In this document: positions 1 to 7,247 of the stretch, one piece after another
Position numbering within the stretch: the stretch's first letter is position 1
How the letters are laid out: every line of letters starts with the position of its first letter
Source: Bog-473 sp963717455
GTDB lineage: Bacteria > Actinomycetota > Acidimicrobiia > Acidimicrobiales > RAAP-2
Assembly: GCA_963717455.1 (NCBI GenBank)
Contig: OY970336.1
Location: forward strand, 3,720,001-3,784,000
DNA: 64,000 nt
Reading direction: 5' to 3'
The notes under the pieces: model-generated
Database searches by the model: none
Told to the model about the DNA's origin: nothing
Seen by the model: only the letters and a program-made list of their open reading frames with translations
Translations under genes and position numbers: made by a program

Positions 1-312
1 TGGCGCACCCCATCGCCCGCCGCCACTGACTCCATCAGGTACCGATAGCCCGACCCCAGCGTCATCCTGCGAATTGAAAGCACGGTGTATCCCACTGTCG
101 GGACGCCGGTCGTCCCACACTCCCTCAGCCGATCTCCGACCACGATCGGCCCTTGGAACCCCCTCTGATGCCATTCGTGTGCCGCAAACTGATGTGCCTG
201 ATGGAGTGCTGGTGACGGTGAACTTTGGGAGGGTACGGAGACGTCGGTCTGTGAAGTGATGCAGCGGGTAGTGGAGATTGACGAGGCTGGATATGGGATG
301 TGTCGCGGTACG
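1..312. other. Left-edge stretch without a supported gene
   Basis: Short open frames exist here but none resembles a known protein or has a convincing ribosome binding site. The stretch precedes the broken DUF433 antitoxin and presumably belongs to the same integrated element. I see no copy of the tRNA-Val 3' end here, so the far attachment site of the element is not inside the window. Confidence 0.4.
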
Positions 313-554
313 ATGGCTTGCATGTCAGGGCTGGTGCGCATCAACACCGACCCTTCGGTCTGTCACAGTCAGCCGACCGTGCGAAGGTTGCGCTACCCCG
401 TCGAGAACCACCTGGAGCTCTTGGCCTCGGCATGAGCATTGAGGAGATCATCGAAGACCACCCTGATCTCGAACGGGACGACCTTCTGGCTGCGCTGGAG
501 TTCGGGGCGCTGGCGTCAGGTCAGAGTCGGGTGGTGCCGCACGGCGCTGTATGA
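313..554 (+). pseudogene. Frameshifted DUF433-type antitoxin
   Basis: Two adjacent frames together give a complete DUF433-like protein. The first (ATG at 313, stop at 433-435) contains INTDPSVCHSQPTVRRLRYP, the usual N-terminal core with a near-canonical Gly-x-Pro-x-Arg-type loop. The second frame, from the ATG at 432, gives GMSIEEIIEDHPDLERDDLL, the family's helical C-terminal half. A single missing base in a G run near 429-431 explains the break, since restoring it gives LLASGMSIEE. DUF433 proteins are antitoxins of VapBC-like pairs with DUF5615 toxins, and the next reading frame starts inside this stop (ATGA). The homology is read by eye; the antitoxin role is family knowledge. Confidence 0.62.
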
Positions 555-738
555 AGTTCGTCGTCGTCGCCCAGCTGTCCACCTCGGTGTAATGCTCGAT
601 GTTCTGCGCGAACGACGCCTCTACGTCGTTCGCATGACCGAGATCACCACCGGCAGCGGAGCGGAGTCCAGTCCCGGTGAGGGAAGCCCCTGGGTCGAGC
701 AAGAACTTCTGGCGGGTTCGCCCGTAGGGCGAACGTGA
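551..738 (+). pseudogene. Decayed DUF5615 PIN-like toxin remnant
   Basis: The ATG at 551 overlaps the antitoxin stop by four bases. It opens with MKFVVVAQLSTSV, close to the MKFxVDAQLP start of DUF5615 toxins, but with Val where the catalytic Asp normally sits. A TAA stops this frame at 590-592. Similarity continues in another frame from 592 (MLDVLRERRLYVVRMTEI), which matches the family's helix-strand segment LRERGHDVVHVTEI. After about 660 no similarity is visible. Both a missing active-site Asp and a frameshift argue that the toxin is dead. The family assignment rests on roughly 40 residues, so it is tentative. Confidence 0.5.
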
Positions 739-767
739 ACGATCGGGAGACCGCCGGAAGTTCTTGC
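699..767. repeat. Nested palindrome (17-bp outer, 8-bp inner stem)
   Basis: The arms 699-715 and 751-767 are complementary over 17 bp, with one G-T mismatch at 710/756. Inside them 716-723 and 727-734 form a perfect 8-bp stem with a 3-nt loop (GTTCGCCC / GGGCGAAC). The unpaired part is 735-750. The structure lies between the broken toxin-antitoxin pair and the excisionase gene. It has no T-tract, so it does not look like an ordinary terminator. A small non-autonomous element, a recombination site or a structured RNA are all possible. Confidence 0.6.
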
Positions 768-1035
768 GAGCCGAGCCGGTGACTGGACGCCGTGGAGCGC
801 CTGTGGCACTGCATTTGTGTCGGGCGACGGCCGCCGGCCCCGAAGGAACCGTCACTGGATCCCAGCGCACTCCCGCCTGGCTGATCGAGCGCGTCCAGCT
901 CGCCTCCAAGAAGCGAAACCGTACGGATCGAATTCGGTACACCACACGAAGGTTCGATCGGGGCGTGGGCCAATGATGGCCGTTTCCCGGCCCCGTTAGT
1001 GACGGTCCCTCCGGGCCGACAAAGGATGGACTCTC
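768..1035. other. Stretch with no recognised gene
   Basis: An open frame ending at 976 is arginine-rich and unrecognised. I do not call it. AAAGGA at about 1020-1025 is a fair ribosome binding site for the following excisionase-like gene. Confidence 0.35.
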
Positions 1036-1272
1036 ATGCCCTCGACTTCGGCGTCACCTCTCACGGCGCTCAAACAGATCCGTGCTGAGTACCCTGCCCC
1101 CGACCTCATTTCGATTCCTGAAACTGCTCGGCGCATCGGTCTGCACGCCGACACTCTCTACCGGCTTTGTCGCACAGGACATTTCAGTCCGGCAATCCAA
1201 ATCGGAGGAAGGTGGAGGGTTTCGGTGCCGCGCCTGGAGCGCTACCTCCACGGCGAAGACTCACATCCGTGA
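1036..1272 (+). CDS. Excisionase-like HTH DNA-binding protein
   Basis: A 78-residue protein with the MerR/Xis-type winged helix-turn-helix seen in excisionases (HTH_17). The sequence around residues 26-62 runs SIPETARRIGLHADTLYRLC, then a basic stretch, then IGGRWRVSVPRLERYL, the usual wing and end of this family. Such proteins bind DNA next to attachment sites and turn the integrase reaction towards excision. It sits about 1 kb from the tyrosine integrase in the same element. The excisionase role is inferred from fold and context; a simple transcriptional regulator is the alternative. Confidence 0.75.
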   Translation: MPSTSASPLTALKQIRAEYPAPDLISIPETARRIGLHADTLYRLCRTGHFSPAIQIGGRWRVSVPRLERYLHGEDSHP

Positions 1273-1292
1273 GCCCCGGAACGGACCACTGA

Positions 1293-1676
1293 TTACGTGT
1301 CCACGTCGGGAGTGGGCGGCTCGTCTCCGGCGGAATTGTCATTGAACGTAGCGGCGATCTCAGTCAGCGTGACAGCCGCCGCTCGAAGCGGCACCAGTTC
1401 CTCGTTGACCACGTATTCCACGAGAGCATGGTCAGTGTCGAAATAGTGGTGAGCCAATCGATCCCGCATTCTCGAAATCGCTCTCCATCGAATGGACGGA
1501 ATGGTTGCCAACAGGTTCGGGTCGATGTTCTTGACCGCTTCGCCGATCTCAATCAACCGCACCCGGCACGCGTCGTAGACGAGCCCCTGGTTGAGACTGC
1601 CCTCGGCTACGTAGGTCTCGATGGCATCAATGGCCGCCAGAATGTCGGCCAACCACGCCGCATCCCTGCGGCTCAC
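1293..1676 (-). CDS. hepT: HepT-like HEPN toxin (DUF86)
   Basis: A 127-residue DUF86/HEPN protein. The RX4HXY ribonuclease motif is intact at R71, H76 and Y78 (RDRLAHHY). HEPN toxins of this group form dimers that cleave RNA. In the characterised Shewanella MntA/HepT pair the antitoxin silences the toxin by adding AMP groups to the motif tyrosine. The start is GTG at 1676, which overlaps the stop of the antitoxin gene by four bases (GTGA), so the two are translationally coupled. The C-terminal 20 residues are acidic and look disordered. The pair lies between excisionase and integrase and probably stabilises the element. Confidence 0.85.
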   Translation of the reverse strand: MSRRDAAWLADILAAIDAIETYVAEGSLNQGLVYDACRVRLIEIGEAVKNIDPNLLATIPSIRWRAISRMRDRLAHHYFDTDHALVEYVVNEELVPLRAAAVTLTEIAATFNDNSAGDEPPTPDVDT

Positions 1677-1987
1677 AGAGGTACGGCTTCGGCCAGCACC
1701 TCATCTCGAAGGAACGCCCGCAAAGCCGCCGGTGTCCCCACATCGACCCTCACGCCAAGCTCGTCCTCGAGGTCGCAACCGAGGTCGAGCAGATCGAGCG
1801 GGTTGGCGTCGGGGTCAAGGTCGACGAGGAGGTCGATGTCGCTGTTGGCCGTGTCATCGCCTCGCGCGACACTGCCAAAGACGCGGACGTTCGAGGCGTG
1901 ACGCCGTGCAGCGGCGGCCAGGATCGCCGCCCGTCGCTCGGACAGGCGTTCACCCATGGGCGAGCGTGGAACGAACGTGCTGGCCAT
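1673..1987 (-). CDS. mntA: MntA-like nucleotidyltransferase antitoxin
   Basis: A small nucleotidyltransferase of the MNT/KNTase fold. The GSX10DXD motif is complete: G38-S39, then D50 and D52 in NSDIDLLVD (numbered from the ATG at 1987). This is the minimal antitoxin type that AMPylates HepT. A longer reading from 2032 adds 15 residues without family resemblance, and an internal ATG at 1957 is a further option. It is upstream of, and overlaps, the HepT gene, the standard antitoxin-first order. Residues 60-104 are acidic helices typical of the family. Confidence 0.85.
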   Translation of the reverse strand: MASTFVPRSPMGERLSERRAAILAAAARRHASNVRVFGSVARGDDTANSDIDLLVDLDPDANPLDLLDLGCDLEDELGVRVDVGTPAALRAFLRDEVLAEAVPL

Positions 1988-2028
1988 ACCCGAAAGCGTA
2001 CAAGGCGGCCGTTCTCCGTCGAGGCAGG

Positions 2029-3285
2029 TCACGTCCGTTTGGCCCTGGGTCGGGTAGTGACGGGCGTGAAGGCCGCGCCGAGGATGCCAGCTGCGGCCCG
2101 GTCACGCTCGGGGAGGGCGTGGGCGTATCGATCCAAGGTCATGGTCGCCCTGGCGTGACCGTGGCGATCGGCGACAGTTCGCACATCGACCCCGGCGGCA
2201 ATCAGCGTGGTGACGCTGAAGTGCCGCAAGTCGTGGAAGCGGAACGGCCACCGCTCCCCGGGTGCGAGGTCCGTTCGCTTGGCCTTCGGCTTGGTCTGGC
2301 GAAGCTTTTTCAGGGCGGGCAGTTCCATCGCCACGCACAGCTTTCCGAACCCGTGGGTCAGCGTGTCCGGGCTGGCCGGCAGTCCGCCGTCGGCGTTGTA
2401 ACTGAGCACGTACGGGTCGGGCACCATCGGGGACTCGGCCCACTCGGACAGATCGACCATGTAGGCCCACCGTTGCTTCAGTATCTCGACGCAGACGGGG
2501 TCCAGGGCAATATCCCGGGACTGGTGAGTCTTCGTCGGACCGGTGTGCTGCTCGCCTCGGGCGATGGTGAGAGAGCGGGCAATGCGCGCCCGACCGTTGG
2601 GCAGGTCAATGTCGGACCACTTGAGCGCCACGATCTCGCCTCGACGGGCCCCCGTCAGGGCGGCCAGAGCTACCGCGGTGGCCAGCACGGGGTCGGCCGC
2701 CTCGGCTGCCTTCACCAGCATCGTCAACTGCTTGGGCGTTGGCACGTTCATCTCGACCCGATCGACTCTCGGAGGCGTGGCCCGAGCCGTGGGTGCGCGG
2801 TCGATCCACCCCCACTTGACCGCCTGATTGCACGCCGCCGAGATGATGGCGTGGTACTTGTGCACCGTTGCCGGCGAGAGACCCTCGTCCAACCACCGGC
2901 CGTACGCAGTGTCCAAGGTGTCTGGCTCCAATTTGTCGAGGCGGACCGCGCCGAGAGTTGGACGGATTCGTGCCTCGATCTTGCGCCGGTTCTCGTAGAC
3001 CGTACGCGGACGCTGGCTTCGCTCTGCTGCCTCGAGCCACTTGTCGAGAAGTTGCCCCAGGGTGACGCTGGTCCGGTTGAACTTGCCCGACTCGACCTCC
3101 GAGACGAGTTTGCCGAGCGCCTTGGCTGCCGCGCGCTCGGTACCCGTGAACGTGCGCGCAACCTGGCGCGGTTTGCCGGTGACGGGATCGGGACCAGCGA
3201 ACGCGCGCAGCTGCCAGTGGCCGGGCGAGCGCTCTCGCATCGTGCCCGGTCTGCTCTTGCTGCTTGTCCTACCGGCCACGTCCAC
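2029..3285 (-). CDS. Tyrosine recombinase (phage/element integrase)
   Basis: A full-length integrase with an N-terminal AP2-like arm-binding part (SPGHWQLRAF..), a SAM-like core-binding domain and a catalytic domain. With the GTG start at 3285 the catalytic residues are R214 (TGARRGEI), H351-x-x-R354 (HDLRH), H377 (HGHAR) and the nucleophile Y387 (DRYAHAL). All are present, so the enzyme should be active. The frame stays open to a TTG at 3339, but that stretch lies inside a hairpin and next to the tRNA. ATG 3240 would cut into the conserved N terminus. The gene abuts tRNA-Val, the expected integration target. Confidence 0.93.
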   Translation of the reverse strand: MDVAGRTSSKSRPGTMRERSPGHWQLRAFAGPDPVTGKPRQVARTFTGTERAAAKALGKLVSEVESGKFNRTSVTLGQLLDKWLEAAERSQRPRTVYENRRKIEARIRPTLGAVRLDKLEPDTLDTAYGRWLDEGLSPATVHKYHAIISAACNQAVKWGWIDRAPTARATPPRVDRVEMNVPTPKQLTMLVKAAEAADPVLATAVALAALTGARRGEIVALKWSDIDLPNGRARIARSLTIARGEQHTGPTKTHQSRDIALDPVCVEILKQRWAYMVDLSEWAESPMVPDPYVLSYNADGGLPASPDTLTHGFGKLCVAMELPALKKLRQTKPKAKRTDLAPGERWPFRFHDLRHFSVTTLIAAGVDVRTVADRHGHARATMTLDRYAHALPERDRAAAGILGAAFTPVTTRPRAKRT

Positions 3286-3300
3286 GACGCTACTGCGTCG

Positions 3301-3320
3301 TAGGACATCGTTAGGACATC
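3301..3320. repeat. Paired 9-bp direct repeats near integrase start
   Basis: TAGGACATC occurs at 3301-3309 and 3312-3320, 11 bp apart (one helical turn). The pair lies between the integrase coding region and the tRNA 3' end. Its position and spacing fit integrase or excisionase arm-type binding sites, but this is inference only. Confidence 0.4.
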
Positions 3321-3326
3321 CTCTTT

Positions 3327-3354
3327 GGTCAGAGTTCAAAAAAGGCCTCTGACC
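3327..3354 (-). terminator. Hairpin just downstream of tRNA-Val
   Basis: GGTCAGAG (3327-3334) pairs with CTCTGACC (3347-3354) around a 12-nt loop. Read on the minus strand it begins directly after the encoded CCA of the tRNA, and the loop carries a run of six T. It could end tRNA transcription or be part of the recombination region. The T-run lies in the loop rather than after the stem, so a terminator role is uncertain. Confidence 0.4.
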
Positions 3355-3357
3355 TGG

Positions 3358-3431
3358 TGGGCGCTGCGGGACTCGAACCCACGACCTCAGCCGTGTGAAG
3401 GCTGCGCTCTAACCAGCTGAGCTAAGCGCCC
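3358..3431 (-). tRNA. tRNA-Val (anticodon CAC)
   Basis: Read on the minus strand this gives a 74-nt cloverleaf. The acceptor stem GGGCGCT/AGCGCCC, D stem GCTC/GAGC, anticodon stem CAGCC/GGCTG with loop TTCACAC (anticodon CAC, reads GUG) and T arm GTGGG-TTCGAGT-CCCGC are all paired. The discriminator base is A and CCA is encoded at 3357-3355. An integrase element lies immediately beyond the 3' end, so this gene is very probably the attachment site and its 3' half is rebuilt by the element's end. Confidence 0.97.
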
Positions 3432-3535
3432 TTTCGGATCTGCCGGACCCCAACCGTAGCCTGCGCGCCATCGTCCACCTGCGGCGTCAGGGTGATTGTG
3501 GGGGATCCGGGCGGCACCGGTACCCTGAACTCGAC

Positions 3536-4276
3536 ATGACGTGGACCTCCCCCGACGGCGGCGACCGACCGCAGACCTGGAGCGCACGCCTTCTCGGTGC
3601 CTTCTCCGGTGCCCGGTCGGGCTCGGGAGGGCCGGGGGCGGGGGGGCAGAGGGACGCCCCCGAGATCATTCCCCCCGAGGAGCGCAAGGCGGTCATGTCC
3701 ACGCTCGACCCGATGGAGGCCAAGTGGACGCTGGGGGCGTTCATCCTGGCGACCGTCGCCGGCTTCGCCATCCCGACCTACATCATCGCGACCAACAAGG
3801 TCACCAAGAGGGGCAAGAACACGATCGCTGTAGCCCCCGACGCCAAGCTGCTCGGTGCCGCCATTCTCGTGCTGTGCGTCATCGGGTTCCTGGCATGGTG
3901 GAAGCGGAAGCGGACCATCGCAGTGTTCGACCTCTTCCTGGTGGGTTTCGCCTTCACCCTCTTCATCGGGCTCATCGGGTTCCTCTTCATCCTCCTCGGC
4001 GGATGGCTCATGCTGCGGGCCTGGAGGATCAACAAATACGGCACCACCAATTCCAAGGTCATCGCCAAGGAGACCGCTGCACGACCGCGGGGCCGAGAAC
4101 GCAGGGACACGGCCAAGTCGACCGCGACCGGCAAGCCGCCGGTCAAGACCGGCGACCGGACCGGCGAACGCAGGCCGCCGAGCGCGAACAAGCGCTACAC
4201 GCCGAAGGCGCCGCCAAGGAAGAAGGTTCCCAAGCCCACGGAACCGGGCCCGTCAGCGAGCCGGTTCGACCAGTAG
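3536..4276 (+). CDS. Uncharacterised membrane protein with basic tail
   Basis: A 246-residue protein not recognised at family level. After a Gly/Ser-rich N terminus (about residues 1-50) there are three likely membrane helices at roughly 66-88, 103-121 and 129-156. A very basic, Pro- and Thr-rich cytoplasmic-looking tail fills residues 175-246 with many Lys/Arg. Start choice is uncertain: ATG 3536 has no clear ribosome binding site, and ATG 3695 (MSTLDPMEAKW) would still keep all helices. It ends 24 bases inside the convergent TetR gene. No function can be assigned. Confidence 0.65.
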   Translation: MTWTSPDGGDRPQTWSARLLGAFSGARSGSGGPGAGGQRDAPEIIPPEERKAVMSTLDPMEAKWTLGAFILATVAGFAIPTYIIATNKVTKRGKNTIAVAPDAKLLGAAILVLCVIGFLAWWKRKRTIAVFDLFLVGFAFTLFIGLIGFLFILLGGWLMLRAWRINKYGTTNSKVIAKETAARPRGRERRDTAKSTATGKPPVKTGDRTGERRPPSANKRYTPKAPPRKKVPKPTEPGPSASRFDQ

Positions 4277-4855
4277 CGCCGAGCGCAGGAGCTGCAGCAC
4301 GTCAGCTCGACGCCGGACCAGCGAGCGGGCCGTCGGCTCCTCGCCGAGCGCGCGGAGCACCTCGACCTCGGTGACCATCCCGATCACCGTGGAGTAGATG
4401 GCCAGCAGCAGCAGGCGGGGGTCGTGGCGCCGCATCGTGCCTGCGTCCATCTCGGCCTCGAGGAACGAGGATGCCCGCTCCACCAACGGCTCGAGGGCCA
4501 GCGTCATCTGGGTGGCCGCGGGCGGCCCGAGTCGGCCCACCTCGCGCAGCAACCCCAGGAGCTCGGGCTGGCGGGCGGCCAGCCGGAACACCGAGCGGAC
4601 GACCGCCTCGACCCTCGCCCATCCCTCCCCCGCACCCTTCAGTGAGTTCTCGAGCGCCTCCGAGAGGTCCCCGGCGCTGCGGGCGATGACCGCCTCGAGC
4701 AAGGCGTCCTTGGAGGGGAACCAGTACAGGATCGACTGCTTCGTGAGGTCCAGCCCCTTGGCCATCCCGTCGAGCGAGGTCGCCTCGTATCCCCTGGTGG
4801 CGAACGACGAGATCGCAGCGTCAAGGATGCGGTCACTGGTCGGGGAGGTGGGCAC
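4253..4855 (-). CDS. TetR-family transcriptional repressor
   Basis: A 200-residue regulator with GTG start. Residues 7-53 form the TetR helix-turn-helix (RILDAAISSFATRGYEATSL, then a recognition helix ending YWFPSKDALLEAV). The remaining helical domain would bind a ligand, unknown here. It is divergent from the acyl-CoA reductase operon with 46 bp between the starts. An inverted repeat there (4857-4868) touches the -35 box of the operon, so it probably represses the operon and itself. In such settings the ligand is often an acyl-CoA or other lipid; that is inference. Confidence 0.92.
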   Translation of the reverse strand: MPTSPTSDRILDAAISSFATRGYEATSLDGMAKGLDLTKQSILYWFPSKDALLEAVIARSAGDLSEALENSLKGAGEGWARVEAVVRSVFRLAARQPELLGLLREVGRLGPPAATQMTLALEPLVERASSFLEAEMDAGTMRRHDPRLLLLAIYSTVIGMVTEVEVLRALGEEPTARSLVRRRADVLQLLRSALLVEPAR

Positions 4856-4856
4856 T

Positions 4857-4868
4857 TACCAAATGGTA
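4857..4868. promoter_or_regulatory. Probable TetR operator
   Basis: TACCA-AA-TGGTA is an inverted repeat centred between the divergent TetR gene and the lipid operon. Its right end overlaps the first bases of the -35 box at 4867-4872, which is the right place for repression. The size and symmetry fit TetR-family operators. Binding is inferred. Confidence 0.55.
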
Positions 4869-4895
4869 GACAGATTCGGCATCCGGTGCTAGAAA
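4867..4895 (+). promoter_or_regulatory. Probable leaderless promoter of the lipid operon
   Basis: A -35 box TAGACA (4867-4872, 5 of 6 to TTGACA) and -10 box TAGAAA (4890-4895) are separated by exactly 17 bp. The start codon at 4902 is only 6 nt beyond the -10 box, so transcription would begin at or beside the ATG. No ribosome binding site is visible. Leaderless starts are common in actinobacteria. Confidence 0.6.
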
Positions 4896-4901
4896 ATCTC
4901 G

Positions 4902-7247
4902 ATGCCTATCGAACGGGATCTCCGGGGCAAACGCTTCTTCATCACGGGCGCCACCGGCTTCCTGGGCACTGCCCTCGTCGAGCGGATCCTGCGCTGCGTC
5001 CCCGAGGCCGAGGTCACCGTCCTGGTGCGCCCCGGGCGCCGGGCCGACGCCGCCGCACGGTTAGCCCGTGAGGTGATCAAGAACGACTGCTTCGACCGCC
5101 TGCGCGCCGAGCTCGGTGACCGTTTCGGCCACGAGGTGGTGCACCGTGTGAAGGCGGTGGCGGGAGACGTCGGCCGAGACGGCCTCGGGCTCGACGACGA
5201 AGGCCGAGAGGCGCTGGCCGGAGCCGGGGTGGTCATCCACTCCGCGGCCACGGTCTCGTTCGACGCGCCGCTCACGCTGGCCGTCGAGATCAACCTGCTG
5301 GGCCCCTCGCGCGTCGCTGCCGCCATTGCCGAGGTCGGGTCGGGAGCCCATCTCATTGCGGTGTCCACCGCCTACGTGGCGAGCACGCACCAGGGTGAAG
5401 CCAAGGAGGAGCTGCTCAGCGAGAACCGCTTCACCCTCGACGTCCCCTGGGAAGAGGAGGTGTCGTCCGCCCGTCGTCTGCGCGACGACCTCCAGGCCGA
5501 GTCACGCAAGCCCGAGAGATTGCGCGGATTCGCCAAGAAGGCCCGGTCGGAGATCGGCGCCGCGGGCGAGCACCTGATCGCGGCGAGGTCCGAAAAAGTG
5601 CGCGAGGACTGGGTGAGCGACGAGCTGGTGAAGGCGGGCACCTCCCGCGCCCTCTCGCTGGGCTGGCCTGACGCCTACCCGTTCACGAAAGCACTGGGTG
5701 AGCGGGCGCTCGTCGAGCAGTGGGAGGGCCGCGTGCCGATCACCATCGTGCGGCCCTCGATCATCGAGTCGGCACTGGCCGAGCCCCGTCCTGGGTGGAT
5801 CAGGGGCTTCCGTATGGCGGAGCCGATCATCATCTCCTACGCGCGGGGGCTCCTGCGCGAGTTCCCGGGCGTTCCCGAGGGCATCGTGGACGTGATCCCC
5901 GTCGACCTCGTTGTGGCCGCCATCCTGGCCGTCGCAGCGCGTGGGCCTGAGCCGGGCCGGCCGAAGGTCTACCAAGTCGCCTCGGGCGTGCGGAACCCGC
6001 TGCGTTACGGGCGCCTGGTCGAGCTCTCGACGGACTTCTTCCAGCGCAACCCGCTCTACGACGACCGGGGCCAGCCGATCAACGTGCCGGAATGGTCCTT
6101 CCCCGGTCGCGGCCGGGTGCAGCGCCAGCTCCGGCGCGCCGACGCGGTCATGACGTTCGCGGAGAAACTGCTGACCGCTTTGCCGATCCGGGGGAAGCAG
6201 GCGGAACTGGCCGCCCGGATCGAGGACCGTCACGCCATGGCCAAGCGTGCCCTGGGCTACGTCGAGCTGTACGGCGCCTACACGGAGACGGACGCGCGCT
6301 ACCGGGTCGACCATCTCATCGAGCTCTGGGACGCCGGCAACGACGAGGACCACCAGCACTTCGAATTCGACCCGGCCGTCATCGACTGGGACCGCTACGT
6401 GCACGAGATCCACCTGCCATCGGTGCTCGAGCACACGCGGGTGCGGACCAAGCCCGGTAGGTCGGTGGTGGACAAGCGGCCCGACCGGCAACGGAGGGCG
6501 ATCCTGTCGCCCGACCGGCACCTCGCCGTGTTCGACCTGGAACACACGCTCATGTCCTCCAACGTCGTCGACACCTACGCCTGGCTGGCCAGCCGACACC
6601 TGTCGCCCTCGCGGCGGGCGCGCTTCGTCGCCGACCTGGTCCGCCAGGGGCCGTCGCTGCTCGCGCTGGACCGGCGGGATCGCGGCGACTTCCTGCGCTC
6701 GTTCTACCGGCGCTTCGAGGACGCGCCGATCGAGCAGCTGCGGGAGGACTCGTGGGAGCTCTTCCACCGCCAGCTGCTCACCCGGTCCTTCCCGGACGGT
6801 TTCGCGCGCGTGCGGGCGCACCGGGCGCTCGGGCACCGCACGCTGCTCATCACCGGGGCGCTGGACTTCATCATCGACCCGATCCGTCCTCTCTTCGACG
6901 ACATCGTCTGCGCGTCAATGGAGGTGCGCGACGGCCGGCTCACCGGGCACCTGACGACGCTGCCGCCGATCGGCGAAGCGAGGGCCCTCCTGCTGTCCGA
7001 CTATGCGGACACGCACTCGCTGTCACTGGAGGAGTCCGTCGCCTACGCCGACTCGGCCAGCGACCTGGCCATGCTCGAGGCGGTGGGCTTCCCTGTCGCC
7101 GTGAACCCCGAGTCGCGACTCTCGGCGATCGCCCGGCGTCGGGGTTGGCACGTGGAGCACTGGGCCAAGGCGCAGGGCGGCTCGCACCGACCGCTGCCTC
7201 TCGGACCGTTCGACGTGAAGTCGCCCAAGGCGGTGATGGGCCGGTGA
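4902..7247 (+). CDS. Fatty acyl-CoA reductase / HAD-like phosphatase fusion
   Basis: A 781-residue two-domain protein. Residues 10-290 are an extended SDR of the fatty acyl-CoA reductase type: NAD(P)-binding TGATGFLG at 15-22 and active-site Y259-x3-K263 (YPFTK). The middle (about 300-500) resembles the C-terminal part of acyl reductases. Residues 540-760 form a HAD-IB-like domain: motif I FDLEHT with nucleophile D545 but E547 where the second Asp is usual, a motif II-like LLITGALD, and motif IV YADSASDLAML. The likely reaction is NADPH-dependent reduction of acyl-CoA to aldehyde or alcohol. The HAD substrate is unknown. It is the first gene of a coupled operon, with its stop overlapping the next GTG. 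Confidence 0.88.
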   Translation: MPIERDLRGKRFFITGATGFLGTALVERILRCVPEAEVTVLVRPGRRADAAARLAREVIKNDCFDRLRAELGDRFGHEVVHRVKAVAGDVGRDGLGLDDEGREALAGAGVVIHSAATVSFDAPLTLAVEINLLGPSRVAAAIAEVGSGAHLIAVSTAYVASTHQGEAKEELLSENRFTLDVPWEEEVSSARRLRDDLQAESRKPERLRGFAKKARSEIGAAGEHLIAARSEKVREDWVSDELVKAGTSRALSLGWPDAYPFTKALGERALVEQWEGRVPITIVRPSIIESALAEPRPGWIRGFRMAEPIIISYARGLLREFPGVPEGIVDVIPVDLVVAAILAVAARGPEPGRPKVYQVASGVRNPLRYGRLVELSTDFFQRNPLYDDRGQPINVPEWSFPGRGRVQRQLRRADAVMTFAEKLLTALPIRGKQAELAARIEDRHAMAKRALGYVELYGAYTETDARYRVDHLIELWDAGNDEDHQHFEFDPAVIDWDRYVHEIHLPSVLEHTRVRTKPGRSVVDKRPDRQRRAILSPDRHLAVFDLEHTLMSSNVVDTYAWLASRHLSPSRRARFVADLVRQGPSLLALDRRDRGDFLRSFYRRFEDAPIEQLREDSWELFHRQLLTRSFPDGFARVRAHRALGHRTLLITGALDFIIDPIRPLFDDIVCASMEVRDGRLTGHLTTLPPIGEARALLLSDYADTHSLSLEESVAYADSASDLAMLEAVGFPVAVNPESRLSAIARRRGWHVEHWAKAQGGSHRPLPLGPFDVKSPKAVMGR

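Noticed and set aside
764..976. Arg-rich plus-strand frame between the palindrome and the excisionase
   Set aside because: No recognisable domain, and its start lies inside the palindrome arm.
5502..6836. Long minus-strand frame opposite the acyl-CoA reductase
   Set aside because: A GC-rich shadow frame; the plus strand carries clear catalytic motifs throughout.
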